NCBI GenBank assembly: GCA_026986575.1
Contig: JALSOH010000006.1
Coordinates: 186,001-250,000, forward strand
Length of the DNA: 64,000 nucleotides
From: Thermoproteota archaeon
GTDB taxonomy: Archaea; Korarchaeota; Korarchaeia; Korarchaeales; Korarchaeaceae
Reading direction: 5' to 3'
Every line of letters starts with the position of its first letter. Within the stretch, counting starts at the first letter, position 1. This document shows positions 35,457 through 43,098 of the stretch, piece after piece. Below the pieces are notes generated by a model. That model made no database searches and was not told the origin of the DNA. It saw nothing but the letters and a program-made list of their open reading frames with translations. Both the position numbers and the translations under genes were made by a program.

Positions 35457-35520
35457 CTGTGGTACCTACCGTAACGCTCTTTTTGTGGTCTAATGGCTTG
35501 CCGGTCTCTCAGGATCAGCT
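35457..35520 (+). repeat. Degenerate direct repeat, copy A
   Basis: Beginning CTGTGGTACCTACCGTAACG and containing TCTAATGG and CCGGTCTCTC, this 64-base stretch resembles copy B at 36417-36489. The two lie in the same orientation on either side of the TumE-type toxin pair. The match is interrupted by small length differences. Confidence 0.55.
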
Positions 35521-35659
35521 CCCCTGTTGCCCAGTTTTAGCCCTCCGGCACAATGGATCCGTCCTACCTAGGTCGTCATTCAAAGTCACATCTAATATTT
35601 CACCCCATTAAGATGAAGATGCTTGAAAAGGATCAGTAACATGGAAGGGACAAGCAAGC

Positions 35660-35968
35660 TCAAGTATTGTACGAATCTCCCCGTCTATCTAGGAGTTCCC
35701 TTGCCCTTTCGAGAAACTTGGTCAACGAAGGATCTGGGAGTGGATATACCCCTCCCTTCACGTGTCTATGGTGAGGGTTCGATCGAACCTCCGGGTGATG
35801 AGGTCTGTTATCCCACCATTCCTCGTAACCGCTAACGCGCAAGTAATAGCCATATGCAACTAATTTTCCACGCCAATATTCGCGGATCACTATCAAAGCC
35901 CCTTTTAAGCTAACGCGAACGCTCAGGTATTCTATCTCGTCTCCTATATTATGTTCAACTATCTCCAC
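35660..35968 (-). CDS. TumE-like (DUF6516) toxin
   Basis: The diagnostic block DNRPHHPEVRSNPHHRHV (residues about 53-70) and the preceding strands (LIVIREYWRGKLVAYGYYLRV) match the DUF6516/TumE toxin family. The annotated GTG 35968 gives 102 residues but appears to cut the N-terminus: the same frame upstream reads LKLIDKTIGKFSPVVE, which fits the family, yet there is no ATG, GTG or TTG before the stop at 36016. Either the start codon was mutated (a GTA sits where one would expect it) or the shorter form is used. The partner gene lies just upstream. Confidence 0.72.
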   Translation of the reverse strand: MEIVEHNIGDEIEYLSVRVSLKGALIVIREYWRGKLVAYGYYLRVSGYEEWWDNRPHHPEVRSNPHHRHVKGGVYPLPDPSLTKFLERARELLDRRGDSYNT

Positions 35969-36034
35969 TACAGGACTGAACTTACCTATTGTTTTATCGA
36001 TTAGCTTTAGTACTTAACGAATTCTGGTCAAGGC

Positions 36035-36292
36035 TCACCCTCTAAAGCCTTTAGGATCTCTCTTTCGCCTCTCGAGCTCTTCTAGGCGCCCACGTAAGTA
36101 AAGGTACTCGGGCCAGAGCATGTCCAGCTCTGGGTTATCCATGCCCTCCGATGTTAAGAGCTTCTCGATGTCCCTCCAGGTGTTCAAGCCAAGCTTTGAA
36201 GCTATTCCCTGAAGTCTAGCCTCTATGGCGGCGGCCTCCCTATTGATCTCATTCAGCAAAGCTTCCAGAGCCTCCTTGATTATGGGCTTCAC
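36035..36292 (-). CDS. Probable antitoxin partner of the TumE-like toxin
   Basis: The 85-residue, highly charged, mostly helical protein (MKPIIKEALEALLNEINREA) has a pattern near GLNTWRDIEKLLTSEGM and WPEYLYLRGRLEELERR. Small helical proteins of this kind sit before DUF6516 genes in archaea and are the presumed antitoxin. GTG 36292 has a TATA-like TTATTAATT about 30 bases upstream (36322-36330), so the message is probably leaderless. The assignment rests mainly on position. Confidence 0.6.
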   Translation of the reverse strand: MKPIIKEALEALLNEINREAAAIEARLQGIASKLGLNTWRDIEKLLTSEGMDNPELDMLWPEYLYLRGRLEELERRKRDPKGFRG

Positions 36293-36416
36293 TAATGTAC
36301 CCCAAGCTAAAGGATGAGACGAATTAATAAGTTGCCGTCACTGGCTCATTACCTCTCAGTAGCAGGCCCGAGGACCGCTCCACGGAACTGCTTTTAAGGA
36401 GGCCCTTGCAAACTTG

Positions 36417-36489
36417 CTGTGATACCTGCCTACTGTAACGCCCAATTCTCCTCATATTCTAATGGTCTATCGGTCTCTTCTGATCGGCT
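36417..36489 (+). repeat. Degenerate direct repeat, copy B
   Basis: It starts CTGTGATACCTGCC, then CTGTAACGCC, TCTAATGG and TCGGTCTCT, paralleling copy A at 35457-35520 with a few bases inserted. It lies beyond the start of the toxin pair, so the pair is bracketed by the two copies. Confidence 0.55.
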
Positions 36490-36522
36490 TTTCCCTTAAT
36501 ACCCATTATTCAACCTCAGCAA

Positions 36523-36933
36523 TCAGTGAGATAACTCCTCAAACTCGCTTAGCAATTCCTCGCCCCTCTCAATCATCTCGATGATCTCCTGATCTGTTGT
36601 GACGGGCTTGGCCCCCCTAACTAGGCACTGGGCGGCTATGAGGGAGTCGAAGTAGTCGAGTCCCTTGGATGAAAGGAACGCCCCCAACGCAATATCTAAG
36701 GGGGAGAGAGGCTCGAGGGATCTGTCTATAACACTATTCAACAGGTGCCACACCTTGATCCTCTGATCCATGGTAAACCCCCTGCTCTTCATGAGCAAAT
36801 CGAGCTCCAAGAGGGAAGCCTGAGAGACTTTCCTGTCCTCACCGAGTTCCTCTATCATCTCAACGGAATGAGGGTGAAGCGGATCGGAGGGTCGAAGGTA
36901 GGCAATGAGGTAAACTGTGTCAATGATCTCCAC
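36523..36933 (-). CDS. vapC: VapC-type PIN-domain toxin
   Basis: The 136-residue PIN protein has metal-site residues in MEIIDTVYLIAYLRPSD, SLLELDLLMKSRG and GLDYFDSLIAAQCLVRG, and a C-terminal TTDQEI. The GTG start overlaps the AbrB-type antitoxin stop by 14 bases. All four acidic positions look present, so the RNase should be active. It is transcribed after its antitoxin from a shared promoter. Confidence 0.84.
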   Translation of the reverse strand: MEIIDTVYLIAYLRPSDPLHPHSVEMIEELGEDRKVSQASLLELDLLMKSRGFTMDQRIKVWHLLNSVIDRSLEPLSPLDIALGAFLSSKGLDYFDSLIAAQCLVRGAKPVTTDQEIIEMIERGEELLSEFEELSH

Positions 36934-37183
36934 TTAGCATCATCTCCAACATCTTGGAGGCCTCGTGATCCTCCTCCTTCCAGCCCTTGAACTTCTCATC
37001 GAAGATCTTAGAGACTTCCTCATACAGCTTGTCTAAAACTATGATTTCAGCTGAGCTATCACTGGTCACTTTCAGAAGGACTCTGCTCCCCTTCTTGATG
37101 TCCAGTTTGCGCCTTACCTCGGCGGGCAGGACCATTCTCCCACGATCATCAATAATTACCACATAACTCAAATTTCCCACCAC
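36920..37183 (-). CDS. vapB: AbrB-type antitoxin
   Basis: The 87-residue protein opens with an AbrB/MazE swapped-hairpin domain (VVIIDDRGRMVLPAEVRRKL, DIKKGSRVLLKV). An acidic, helical toxin-binding tail (LYEEVSKIFDEKF, KGWKEEDHEASKM) follows. GTG 37183 follows a TATA-like TTTATTTTTAAT at about 37198-37210, so the mRNA is likely leaderless. It should repress its own promoter together with VapC. Confidence 0.84.
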   Translation of the reverse strand: MVGNLSYVVIIDDRGRMVLPAEVRRKLDIKKGSRVLLKVTSDSSAEIIVLDKLYEEVSKIFDEKFKGWKEEDHEASKMLEMMLSGDH

Positions 37184-37267
37184 ATACTCAATGTCCCATT
37201 AAAAATAAAGTTTCCCAGATATGTGCTTTGAGAAGGGCATCACTTAAGAACCAGCTCGCTCGGACAT

Positions 37268-37792
37268 ATGGGGAGATCCGAGGAGGTGGGTGAACTGTAC
37301 CTCCCATGGAGCCGGGTCTCCGACTTCACATGTTATGCCTGCGGCCTCTGTTGCTACCGCTTCCGCATCCCCTTGAAGCCCCATGAAGCTATATCCATAG
37401 CTCGCACCTTCGGTCCCCAATATATAGAGTCCATCGCTGGAAAACAGTATATAAGGAAGAGGGAAGGAGAGGCCTGCCCATTTCTCATCGAGGATAATGG
37501 AGTGGGTCTATGCTATCTTCAAAGCTTGGGGATGAAGCCCTCGGCGTGTAAGATATGGCCCTTCAAGATATACAGGAATCCAGAACATGGAAGAGGTGAG
37601 GAGGCCTATTACTCTCATAAACTGGGCGAATTCTACGTTTACGTCGATCAGAGGTGCCCAGGGATCAAGCTAGGCAGACCCACACCTCGCCTCGTGAAAG
37701 CCGTGGAGGAGGCCATAGAGGTCTGGATCGGCGCCAGGAGGGATCAACTATACACTACGGCCCCCCTCTCTTCTTTAATCAAAAAGTTTTAA
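37268..37792 (+). CDS. YkgJ-type cysteine cluster protein
   Basis: The 174-residue protein has the zinc/iron-chelating domain of the YkgJ/UPF0153 family: CYACGLCCYRFRIPLKPHE (C-x2-C-x2-C-C) near residue 22, EGEACPFL near residue 68, GLCYLQSLGMKPSACKIWPF near residue 80, and a last Cys in DQRCPG. Such proteins coordinate an Fe-S cluster or zinc, and some act in protein modification or metal handling. It stands alone between the antitoxin operon and the structured RNA region. Role here unknown. Confidence 0.8.
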   Translation: MGRSEEVGELYLPWSRVSDFTCYACGLCCYRFRIPLKPHEAISIARTFGPQYIESIAGKQYIRKREGEACPFLIEDNGVGLCYLQSLGMKPSACKIWPFKIYRNPEHGRGEEAYYSHKLGEFYVYVDQRCPGIKLGRPTPRLVKAVEEAIEVWIGARRDQLYTTAPLSSLIKKF

Positions 37793-37830
37793 CAGGTTTG
37801 TGAAAATATGATACGGAAGGTTTATTAGTT

Positions 37831-37992
37831 ACTGCCGGTAAGTAACCCTTGCCGGGAAAGGGGAGGAGTAGGCGGTCGGGGTTAGCCTTGACCGCTGAAA
37901 TTCCGGTCGCCTCGAGAGGGGCGATCGGAGGTAACCCGGTCGGGAGGCCGGGGATCCCCCCCGAAAGCAATTTTCTGCAAGGCTCGCCTACT
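37831..37992 (+). ncRNA. Candidate structured non-coding RNA, family unknown
   Basis: This GC-rich stretch in a 300-base gene-free gap folds by eye into a compact structure. Helix 1 is CCGGTAAG/CTTGCCGG (37835-37842 with 37848-37855). An 8-pair closing stem AGTAGGCG/CGCCTACT (37867-37874 with 37985-37992) encloses the rest. Inside are a CGGTC/GACCG hairpin, a 12-pair hairpin at 37902-37929 capped by GAGA, and a 7-pair hairpin at 37935-37952 capped by GGGA; both caps are GNRA tetraloops. A TATA-like AAATATGATA near 37804-37813 precedes it and a T-run follows near 38004. It does not show the conserved blocks of RNase P, SRP or 5S RNA that I know. Strand is inferred from the promoter. Confidence 0.5.
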
Positions 37993-38096
37993 AACCATAG
38001 CCCTTTTCATGTTATCCCCTACAATTGCTGAGTCCGTGGGACCTCGGTGATGTTTCGATCCGTCATACAAAATCGTTTTATAATGTATTTCACTGT

Positions 38097-38324
38097 GTGA
38101 TACTGACGAGTTCGGTAGTCACGGTCCGAGTTCCGAAAGAGCTGAAAGAGAAAATGAAGAAGCTAAAAGTTAACTGGAGCAAAGAAATAAGGAAATGCAT
38201 AGAAGAGAAGGTCAAAGACTACGAACTGCTGGAGACCATAGATAGAGTTAGGAAGGAGGCCCGAAAGAGAAAGGTAAAGACGGATTCGGCTCAACTCATT
38301 GGAGAGGACAGGGAGAGCAGATGA
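38097..38324 (+). CDS. vapB: VapB-family antitoxin
   Basis: About 75 residues. The N-terminal strand and helices (VVTVRVPKELKEKMKKLKVN, WSKEIRKCIEEKVKDYELL) form a ribbon-helix-helix domain as in archaeal VapB antitoxins, and the basic tail (RKEARKRKVKTDSAQLIGED) should contact the toxin. GTG 38097 is used because a TATA box, TTTATAAT (38077-38084), lies just before it and the domain begins here. It overlaps the toxin gene by four bases; that toxin gene is interrupted. Confidence 0.75.
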   Translation: MILTSSVVTVRVPKELKEKMKKLKVNWSKEIRKCIEEKVKDYELLETIDRVRKEARKRKVKTDSAQLIGEDRESR

Positions 38325-38743
38325 AGGTTCTGAATGCATCATTTCTCGTCAAGCTAGTGCTGGATGGGGAAGGATCTGAGGAGGCCGAGAGATCCATCAA
38401 GGACTGGATATCAGGCGGTGAAAGGGTATGTACCGTCGATCTCGTGATACCAGAGTCCACTAACGCCATATGGAGGCAAAACGTTCTGGGGGAACTCGAT
38501 AGAGTGGAGTGCTAGGAGGCCGCTGAGGATTTGCTAAGCTTAGTGAGTAGGATGGAAGTGCACCAAGTGGGTGAACTGATCATGGAGGCCCAGGATATAG
38601 CGATGAGGTACGGGATCGCCGTGTATGATTCTCTTTACTTGGCTCTAGCCATCAGGAGGGGAGCGGATCTTGCTACATTCGATCGAAAGCTGAGGGATGT
38701 GGCCTCGAAAATCGGGGTGAAGACGTTCCCCATAACGGACTAG
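38321..38743 (+). pseudogene. vapC: VapC PIN toxin interrupted by an in-frame TAG
   Basis: A single frame encodes a complete PIN toxin except for one TAG at 38513-38515. Before it are MKVLNASFLVKLVLDGEG and VIPESTNAIWRQNVLGELDR; after it are EAAEDLLSLVSRMEVHQV, AVYDSLYLALAIRRG and ATFDRKLRDVASKIGV. Both halves carry PIN acidic residues. The interrupted codon is one base from AAG (Lys). The simplest reading is a nonsense mutation that disarms the toxin while the antitoxin stays intact; readthrough or a pyrrolysine codon is possible but there is no support for it here. Confidence 0.75.
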
Positions 38744-38829
38744 ATATGAGACACTAGGGTACCTCCTCTTTCCTTGGATCAGCTGAACAAGGTGTCGGCT
38801 TCAATTCTAACCTTGATTTCCTTCCTATG

Positions 38830-39459
38830 CTAGATGTACTTGAATAGGTTGAGGTAGGCCTCGGTGCTGAGCTCTATCACCCTGCCTTCGTCCACGTAGG
38901 TCACAAGGATCCCATTAAGCTTGGCCTTCCTCAGTAGCTCCATGGGTATGGGTGGATTTCGATAATACCTGTCCAGCAACTCCTTCCACTTCCTCAGCTC
39001 TATATCCGACCTTGCATGGGGCGGGGTGAGGAGGAAAGGAGGTATCTCCATTAGGTAGGTGGGGGGTGCCGCTAAATAGAATCTATCCGCGTACTGGCTA
39101 TACCTAGCGATCTTGCTGGCTATCCTCGCCCTGCAGAAACTGTCGGGATCCAAGGCATGGTCCGGAGGCACGAAGCCAGTTTCCACCTCTACTATCACCT
39201 TTCCCCCGTTCGTGCCCATTACATCGCATCTGAGGTCGTCCACTTTAACCTCTACATCCACCTGATATCCCTTTATGATCAGGTGAGCCGCTATCACCAG
39301 CTCCATGGCCGAATGATTTATCTTCACGGCCCCAGCTATGTAAAGCTCCGTCAGCCTGTCGATGAGCGGTCTCAGCCTGCCAGCCGGTGGACCCCCTCTC
39401 CCCTCTATCCTCTTGGCCAGCTCCTCTAGGTCGGACCTGAATCTCCGGGTATCCGGCAC
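38830..39459 (-). CDS. Conserved archaeal protein, possible PD-(D/E)XK nuclease fold
   Basis: The 209-residue protein has a helical N-terminus (RRFRSDLEELAKRIEGRGG). A core with alternating strands follows: KGYQVDVEVKVDDLRCDVMG, then KVIVEVETGFVPP. The spacing D...E-x-E resembles a PD-(D/E)XK catalytic centre with a preceding helix that could hold the first Glu (SAMELVIAAHL). No Lys follows the second acidic residue, so activity is uncertain. It lies in the toxin-rich island, and a role in defence or DNA repair is only a guess. No close family is recognised. Confidence 0.5.
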   Translation of the reverse strand: MPDTRRFRSDLEELAKRIEGRGGPPAGRLRPLIDRLTELYIAGAVKINHSAMELVIAAHLIIKGYQVDVEVKVDDLRCDVMGTNGGKVIVEVETGFVPPDHALDPDSFCRARIASKIARYSQYADRFYLAAPPTYLMEIPPFLLTPPHARSDIELRKWKELLDRYYRNPPIPMELLRKAKLNGILVTYVDEGRVIELSTEAYLNLFKYI

Positions 39460-39645
39460 CTGTGATCGACCTCTAAATAGGTATTAAGGCAGCGCGATGA
39501 CACTTTTTAATAAATCAATGACTATCCACTGGCAGGTGATTTCATTGAATGTGATGCAAACCGTTCTCTAAACAAAGAAATTATTTAGGATGCTTCCCAG
39601 AGTGAGGATGAAAATAGAACAAGAAAGCAGGGAGGTCTAAAGGTA

Positions 39646-41634
39646 ATGGCCCATAATGAAGCTCAAGGTGAGGAGAAATGCCTTAGTCTTGTACTGATCA
39701 AAGATATATTGTCGTTGAAAGAAGGCATTTCAAGGGCATTATTTGGAATAGTTGCCATCTATTACGCAAAAGTTTACTTTGAACTCTTAAAGAAAATTGT
39801 TCAAAATGGAATAAGTTTAGATATTATTTCTAAGATAATTATGGAGGTAAGAAATTTAATTTTAATAGTTGTATCAATTATATTTTTAACAGTTTTAATA
39901 AGATGTTTTATGATAAAGATAATAAGAAAGAACTTCATCTACAGAGCGGTAGTAGCAATTTATTTACATTTTTATTATGATTTTAAAATTAAATTATTGA
40001 GTTACCTTATAAACAAAATAAATACTCTAAGTAATGATGTAAGACAGTCTCAGTGGGAATCATTAAGATATTTGAAGATGTTTGTACTAACTTTGCTTGC
40101 GAGATTGATAGGACTTGGCGAATCCGAATTTATTAGAGAAGCTGCTATCTACATAGAAGAAACTAAAAAATTTAAAGAGAAATATTCATCTAATGTAAAA
40201 AAATATCTTCCTACAGTGCCTATGTCGTCAGAAGCCGTGGGAAAACCACTGCTAGTAAAAACTAATCACTTAAAGTATGGCTTCTACTGGAAGCCTTTTG
40301 ATTATACAATTTCACTTCTTTATGATGGGGCTCAACTTTTAAATATGATAAGTAATAAGGATAAGGAGAGAAGAAGAATAATATTAGAAGTGAATTTGTG
40401 TCAAGAAAAGAACGGACTTTTATCAATTTATAATAACGCAGGTAAGGTATTTATTTACGAACATTATGTTAAAAGATGTCTTGAATCGAGGGACTGTAAG
40501 AAAAAATTGGAGAGGCTAGCCAGTGAAATACATAACAGGATCAGAAAACCAATAACGTGGAAAGGAATTTATAAATTCCCTAAGGAATCACTCCCACTTC
40601 CTCTAAGATGGGCTTCAGGAGGAGTACTTCCCATAGCTTATTATAAAGAAAATTTTTGGTTTGTTCTCTTCTACCGGAACTTCTCCCCAATGTGCTGGAA
40701 TTTACCGTTGGGGGCATCAGAGACATTCAGTGAGCAGGAGAAGGTGGATATCATGTCTACCCGTGAAAGTATGGAGGAGATTTTACTAGTAGACAATGAG
40801 CCAGACAGGGGAAGTACACTTACACTAAAACCTATTTTCCCCCGAACGTCTCTGGAATTTAGATACATAAATGAATATATATGGCCAAAAGTTTATTCAT
40901 ATTTAAAAGAATATGCTAAACTCAGGCACCAACAAGACGGTTTTTCTATAAAGATACCTGAGGATCTCGGAGGGATATCAACTCCTGCTGGGGAGATATC
41001 CACTCCATATGATGTCAAAATTAAGTACAGATCCAAAAAAGAATCAATGATCCAAAATGTTTTATTTATAATAAATCCTGAGGAATTAGGAATAGAAATT
41101 ATACGACCCTTTATTTTCCTTATGAACGATGAGGACTATATACTTTGGGGGGAGATATGGAAGGGCGCATCAGCTATACCTAGAACTCCCGTACTACTTC
41201 TATCAGTTGATTATGTGCAAAATATCATCAAAAAGGGGGGAAAGTTTGGTGATAAATTGAAAGGTAACTATAAGAGATGCTCAGGATGTAGGTCGATTAT
41301 TAAAATTCCTAAGGAAAAATATGTATTATTCTACAAGGACATTCTCTTTGCCAAAGAGAGATTAGAGAACCTGAAGAGGCTGCCTAATCCGTCTTACAAA
41401 GAAAAACTTGAGATAAAAAGCCTTCGATGGCATAGTAGTTACTCAAAACAAATAGATTCGCTAATAAATTCAGCTAGAAAAGGCGGAGACCTAACTCTTA
41501 GAGAACATAGTATATTCATGAATTTCTGCCCGACTACTTGGAGATCTTTTGAAATACTTTACACTATCGAACGTTTAGATAAAAACTTTTTAGATAACAT
41601 GCTGAAAATCTGGTTTCTTGAGCGATTTCATTAA
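39646..41634 (+). CDS. Membrane-anchored Nudix-like protein, AT-rich and likely acquired
   Basis: The 662-residue protein is unlike its neighbours in base use: runs of AAA, ATA and TTT codons make the gene strongly AT-rich. Two or three membrane segments lie at about residues 28-50, 68-92 and 97-112. A Nudix-like domain follows: GGVLPIAYYK (325-334), WNLPLGASE (351-359), then E365-x7-R373-E-S-M-E-E378, which fits the second half of the Nudix box, although the first G-to-E spacing is three residues longer than usual. A C-x2-C pair (RCSGCRS) lies near residue 545. GGAGGT precedes ATG 39646. Membrane-tethered nucleotide hydrolases of this kind could act in nucleotide-signal or phage defence; this is inference. 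Confidence 0.55.
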   Translation: MAHNEAQGEEKCLSLVLIKDILSLKEGISRALFGIVAIYYAKVYFELLKKIVQNGISLDIISKIIMEVRNLILIVVSIIFLTVLIRCFMIKIIRKNFIYRAVVAIYLHFYYDFKIKLLSYLINKINTLSNDVRQSQWESLRYLKMFVLTLLARLIGLGESEFIREAAIYIEETKKFKEKYSSNVKKYLPTVPMSSEAVGKPLLVKTNHLKYGFYWKPFDYTISLLYDGAQLLNMISNKDKERRRIILEVNLCQEKNGLLSIYNNAGKVFIYEHYVKRCLESRDCKKKLERLASEIHNRIRKPITWKGIYKFPKESLPLPLRWASGGVLPIAYYKENFWFVLFYRNFSPMCWNLPLGASETFSEQEKVDIMSTRESMEEILLVDNEPDRGSTLTLKPIFPRTSLEFRYINEYIWPKVYSYLKEYAKLRHQQDGFSIKIPEDLGGISTPAGEISTPYDVKIKYRSKKESMIQNVLFIINPEELGIEIIRPFIFLMNDEDYILWGEIWKGASAIPRTPVLLLSVDYVQNIIKKGGKFGDKLKGNYKRCSGCRSIIKIPKEKYVLFYKDILFAKERLENLKRLPNPSYKEKLEIKSLRWHSSYSKQIDSLINSARKGGDLTLREHSIFMNFCPTTWRSFEILYTIERLDKNFLDNMLKIWFLERFH

Positions 41635-41661
41635 AAATTAGACTAGCTAACCAGCAAAGGG

Positions 41662-43098
41662 TTGAATGCGTTGATCCTGACCAAGATAGTAGCGACAATA
41701 GGCCCAGCTTCCTCTACCATGGAAGTGGTAAAGGGGATGATAGCGGAGGGCATGTCCGTTGCTAGAATGAACTTCTCCCACGGCACCCTAACTGAGAAAG
41801 CCAACCATATAGACTTGGTTCGTAGAGCCGCTCACGACCTTGGACTGAGGATAGGACTTATGTCCGACCTTCAAGGACCGGAGGTCAGAACCCACATGGG
41901 GAGGAAGGAACTGAAGGTAGAGGAGGGGGATGTGGTAACGGTCAGCGGGAAGGAGGGCTTGGGAGAGATCAAGATAAAGCCTTCCAGCGTCCTCAGAAAC
42001 TTGGCAGAGGGAGACGAGTTATTCATCGATGAAGGTAGGATCAGGCTCGTAGTGGAGGAAGTCGGAGATGTCCTGAAGTGCCGGGTGGTGCATGGAGGAG
42101 TGATAAGGGACAAGAGGTCGGTACACGCCTCGAAGCCCTTTGACCTCAAGGGGATTACCGAGGAGGACAGGTTAGCCATGAAGCTCTCCGTGGAGAAAGG
42201 AGTGGACTTCATAGCCCTCTCCTTCGTCAAGACGGTGGAGGACATTATAGAAGCTAAAGAGTTCTTGAAATCGCTGACTGACGATCCTCCCTCCCTAATA
42301 GCGAAGATAGAGACAAGAGAGGCAGTTGAGAACGCTAAGGAAATTCTGGAGGAGTCCTATGGGATAATGGTGGCCAGAGGAGATTTAGGCGTTGAGCTCC
42401 CGCTGGAGGAAGTGCCCCAGATCCAGAAGAAGCTGATAAGACTGGCTAACGAGGCCGCCAAGCCCGTGATAACCGCCACCGAGATGCTGGAATCCATGAC
42501 CTCGAGCCCCGTCCCGACTAGGGCGGAGGTAACTGATGTGTACAACGCCATAATGGATGGGAGCGACGCCGTCATGCTGTCAGCGGAGACTGCTGTTGGT
42601 AAGTATCCCGTACTGAGCGTCAGGTGGATGAGGGTCATAGCAGAGAGCGCTGAGCGTTCTCTAACCCCGAGGATGGACTTTCCCCTCACTTCGAAGGCTG
42701 CTTTCATAGGTAAGGCGGCCGTGGAGGCGGCGGAAATGCTGAAGAGCCCCGTCATACTGTGCTTCACCTACACGGGATTCACCGCTAGGCATGTGGTGAG
42801 GCACAGGCCCAAGGCCAGAATACTAGCTCTCCTAAGCAGGGAAAAGACTAGAGGTTTACTGACCCTGAGCTGGGGAGTCGAGAGCCTCCTCGTCTCCCAA
42901 GACTTGGACGAGGCCGTGAGGCAAGCGGTTAACCATTGCTTGGAAAGGGGGGCGTTGAACATTGAGGATACCATAGTTGTGACGTTCGGACATCCTCACG
43001 GAAGGGCCAAGACGAACTCGCTCAGGATACTCGGCGTCGAGGAGGTGCTTCAAGCGGGGGAGCCGAATCCCTCCCCCACCACCGGCCCGCCATCGTAG
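41662..43098 (+). CDS. pyk: Pyruvate kinase
   Basis: The 478-residue enzyme makes ATP and pyruvate from phosphoenolpyruvate. Signatures are TKIVATIGPASS at the N-terminus, RMNFSHGT, FIALSFVKTVEDI, LIAKIETREAVENAKEI, MVARGDLGVELPLEEVP and the active-site ITATEMLESM. The B domain is present (residues about 70-165), as is the C-terminal domain. Start TTG 41662 is weakly supported; TTG 41671 is an alternative. Its last 49 bases overlap the end of the convergent pyrC gene. Confidence 0.94.
   Translation: MNALILTKIVATIGPASSTMEVVKGMIAEGMSVARMNFSHGTLTEKANHIDLVRRAAHDLGLRIGLMSDLQGPEVRTHMGRKELKVEEGDVVTVSGKEGLGEIKIKPSSVLRNLAEGDELFIDEGRIRLVVEEVGDVLKCRVVHGGVIRDKRSVHASKPFDLKGITEEDRLAMKLSVEKGVDFIALSFVKTVEDIIEAKEFLKSLTDDPPSLIAKIETREAVENAKEILEESYGIMVARGDLGVELPLEEVPQIQKKLIRLANEAAKPVITATEMLESMTSSPVPTRAEVTDVYNAIMDGSDAVMLSAETAVGKYPVLSVRWMRVIAESAERSLTPRMDFPLTSKAAFIGKAAVEAAEMLKSPVILCFTYTGFTARHVVRHRPKARILALLSREKTRGLLTLSWGVESLLVSQDLDEAVRQAVNHCLERGALNIEDTIVVTFGHPHGRAKTNSLRILGVEEVLQAGEPNPSPTTGPPS

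Noticed and set aside
37831-37992. RNase P RNA, SRP RNA or 5S rRNA as identity of the structured region
   Set aside because: The conserved sequence blocks of these RNAs that I know were not found on either strand, so only a generic ncRNA call is made.
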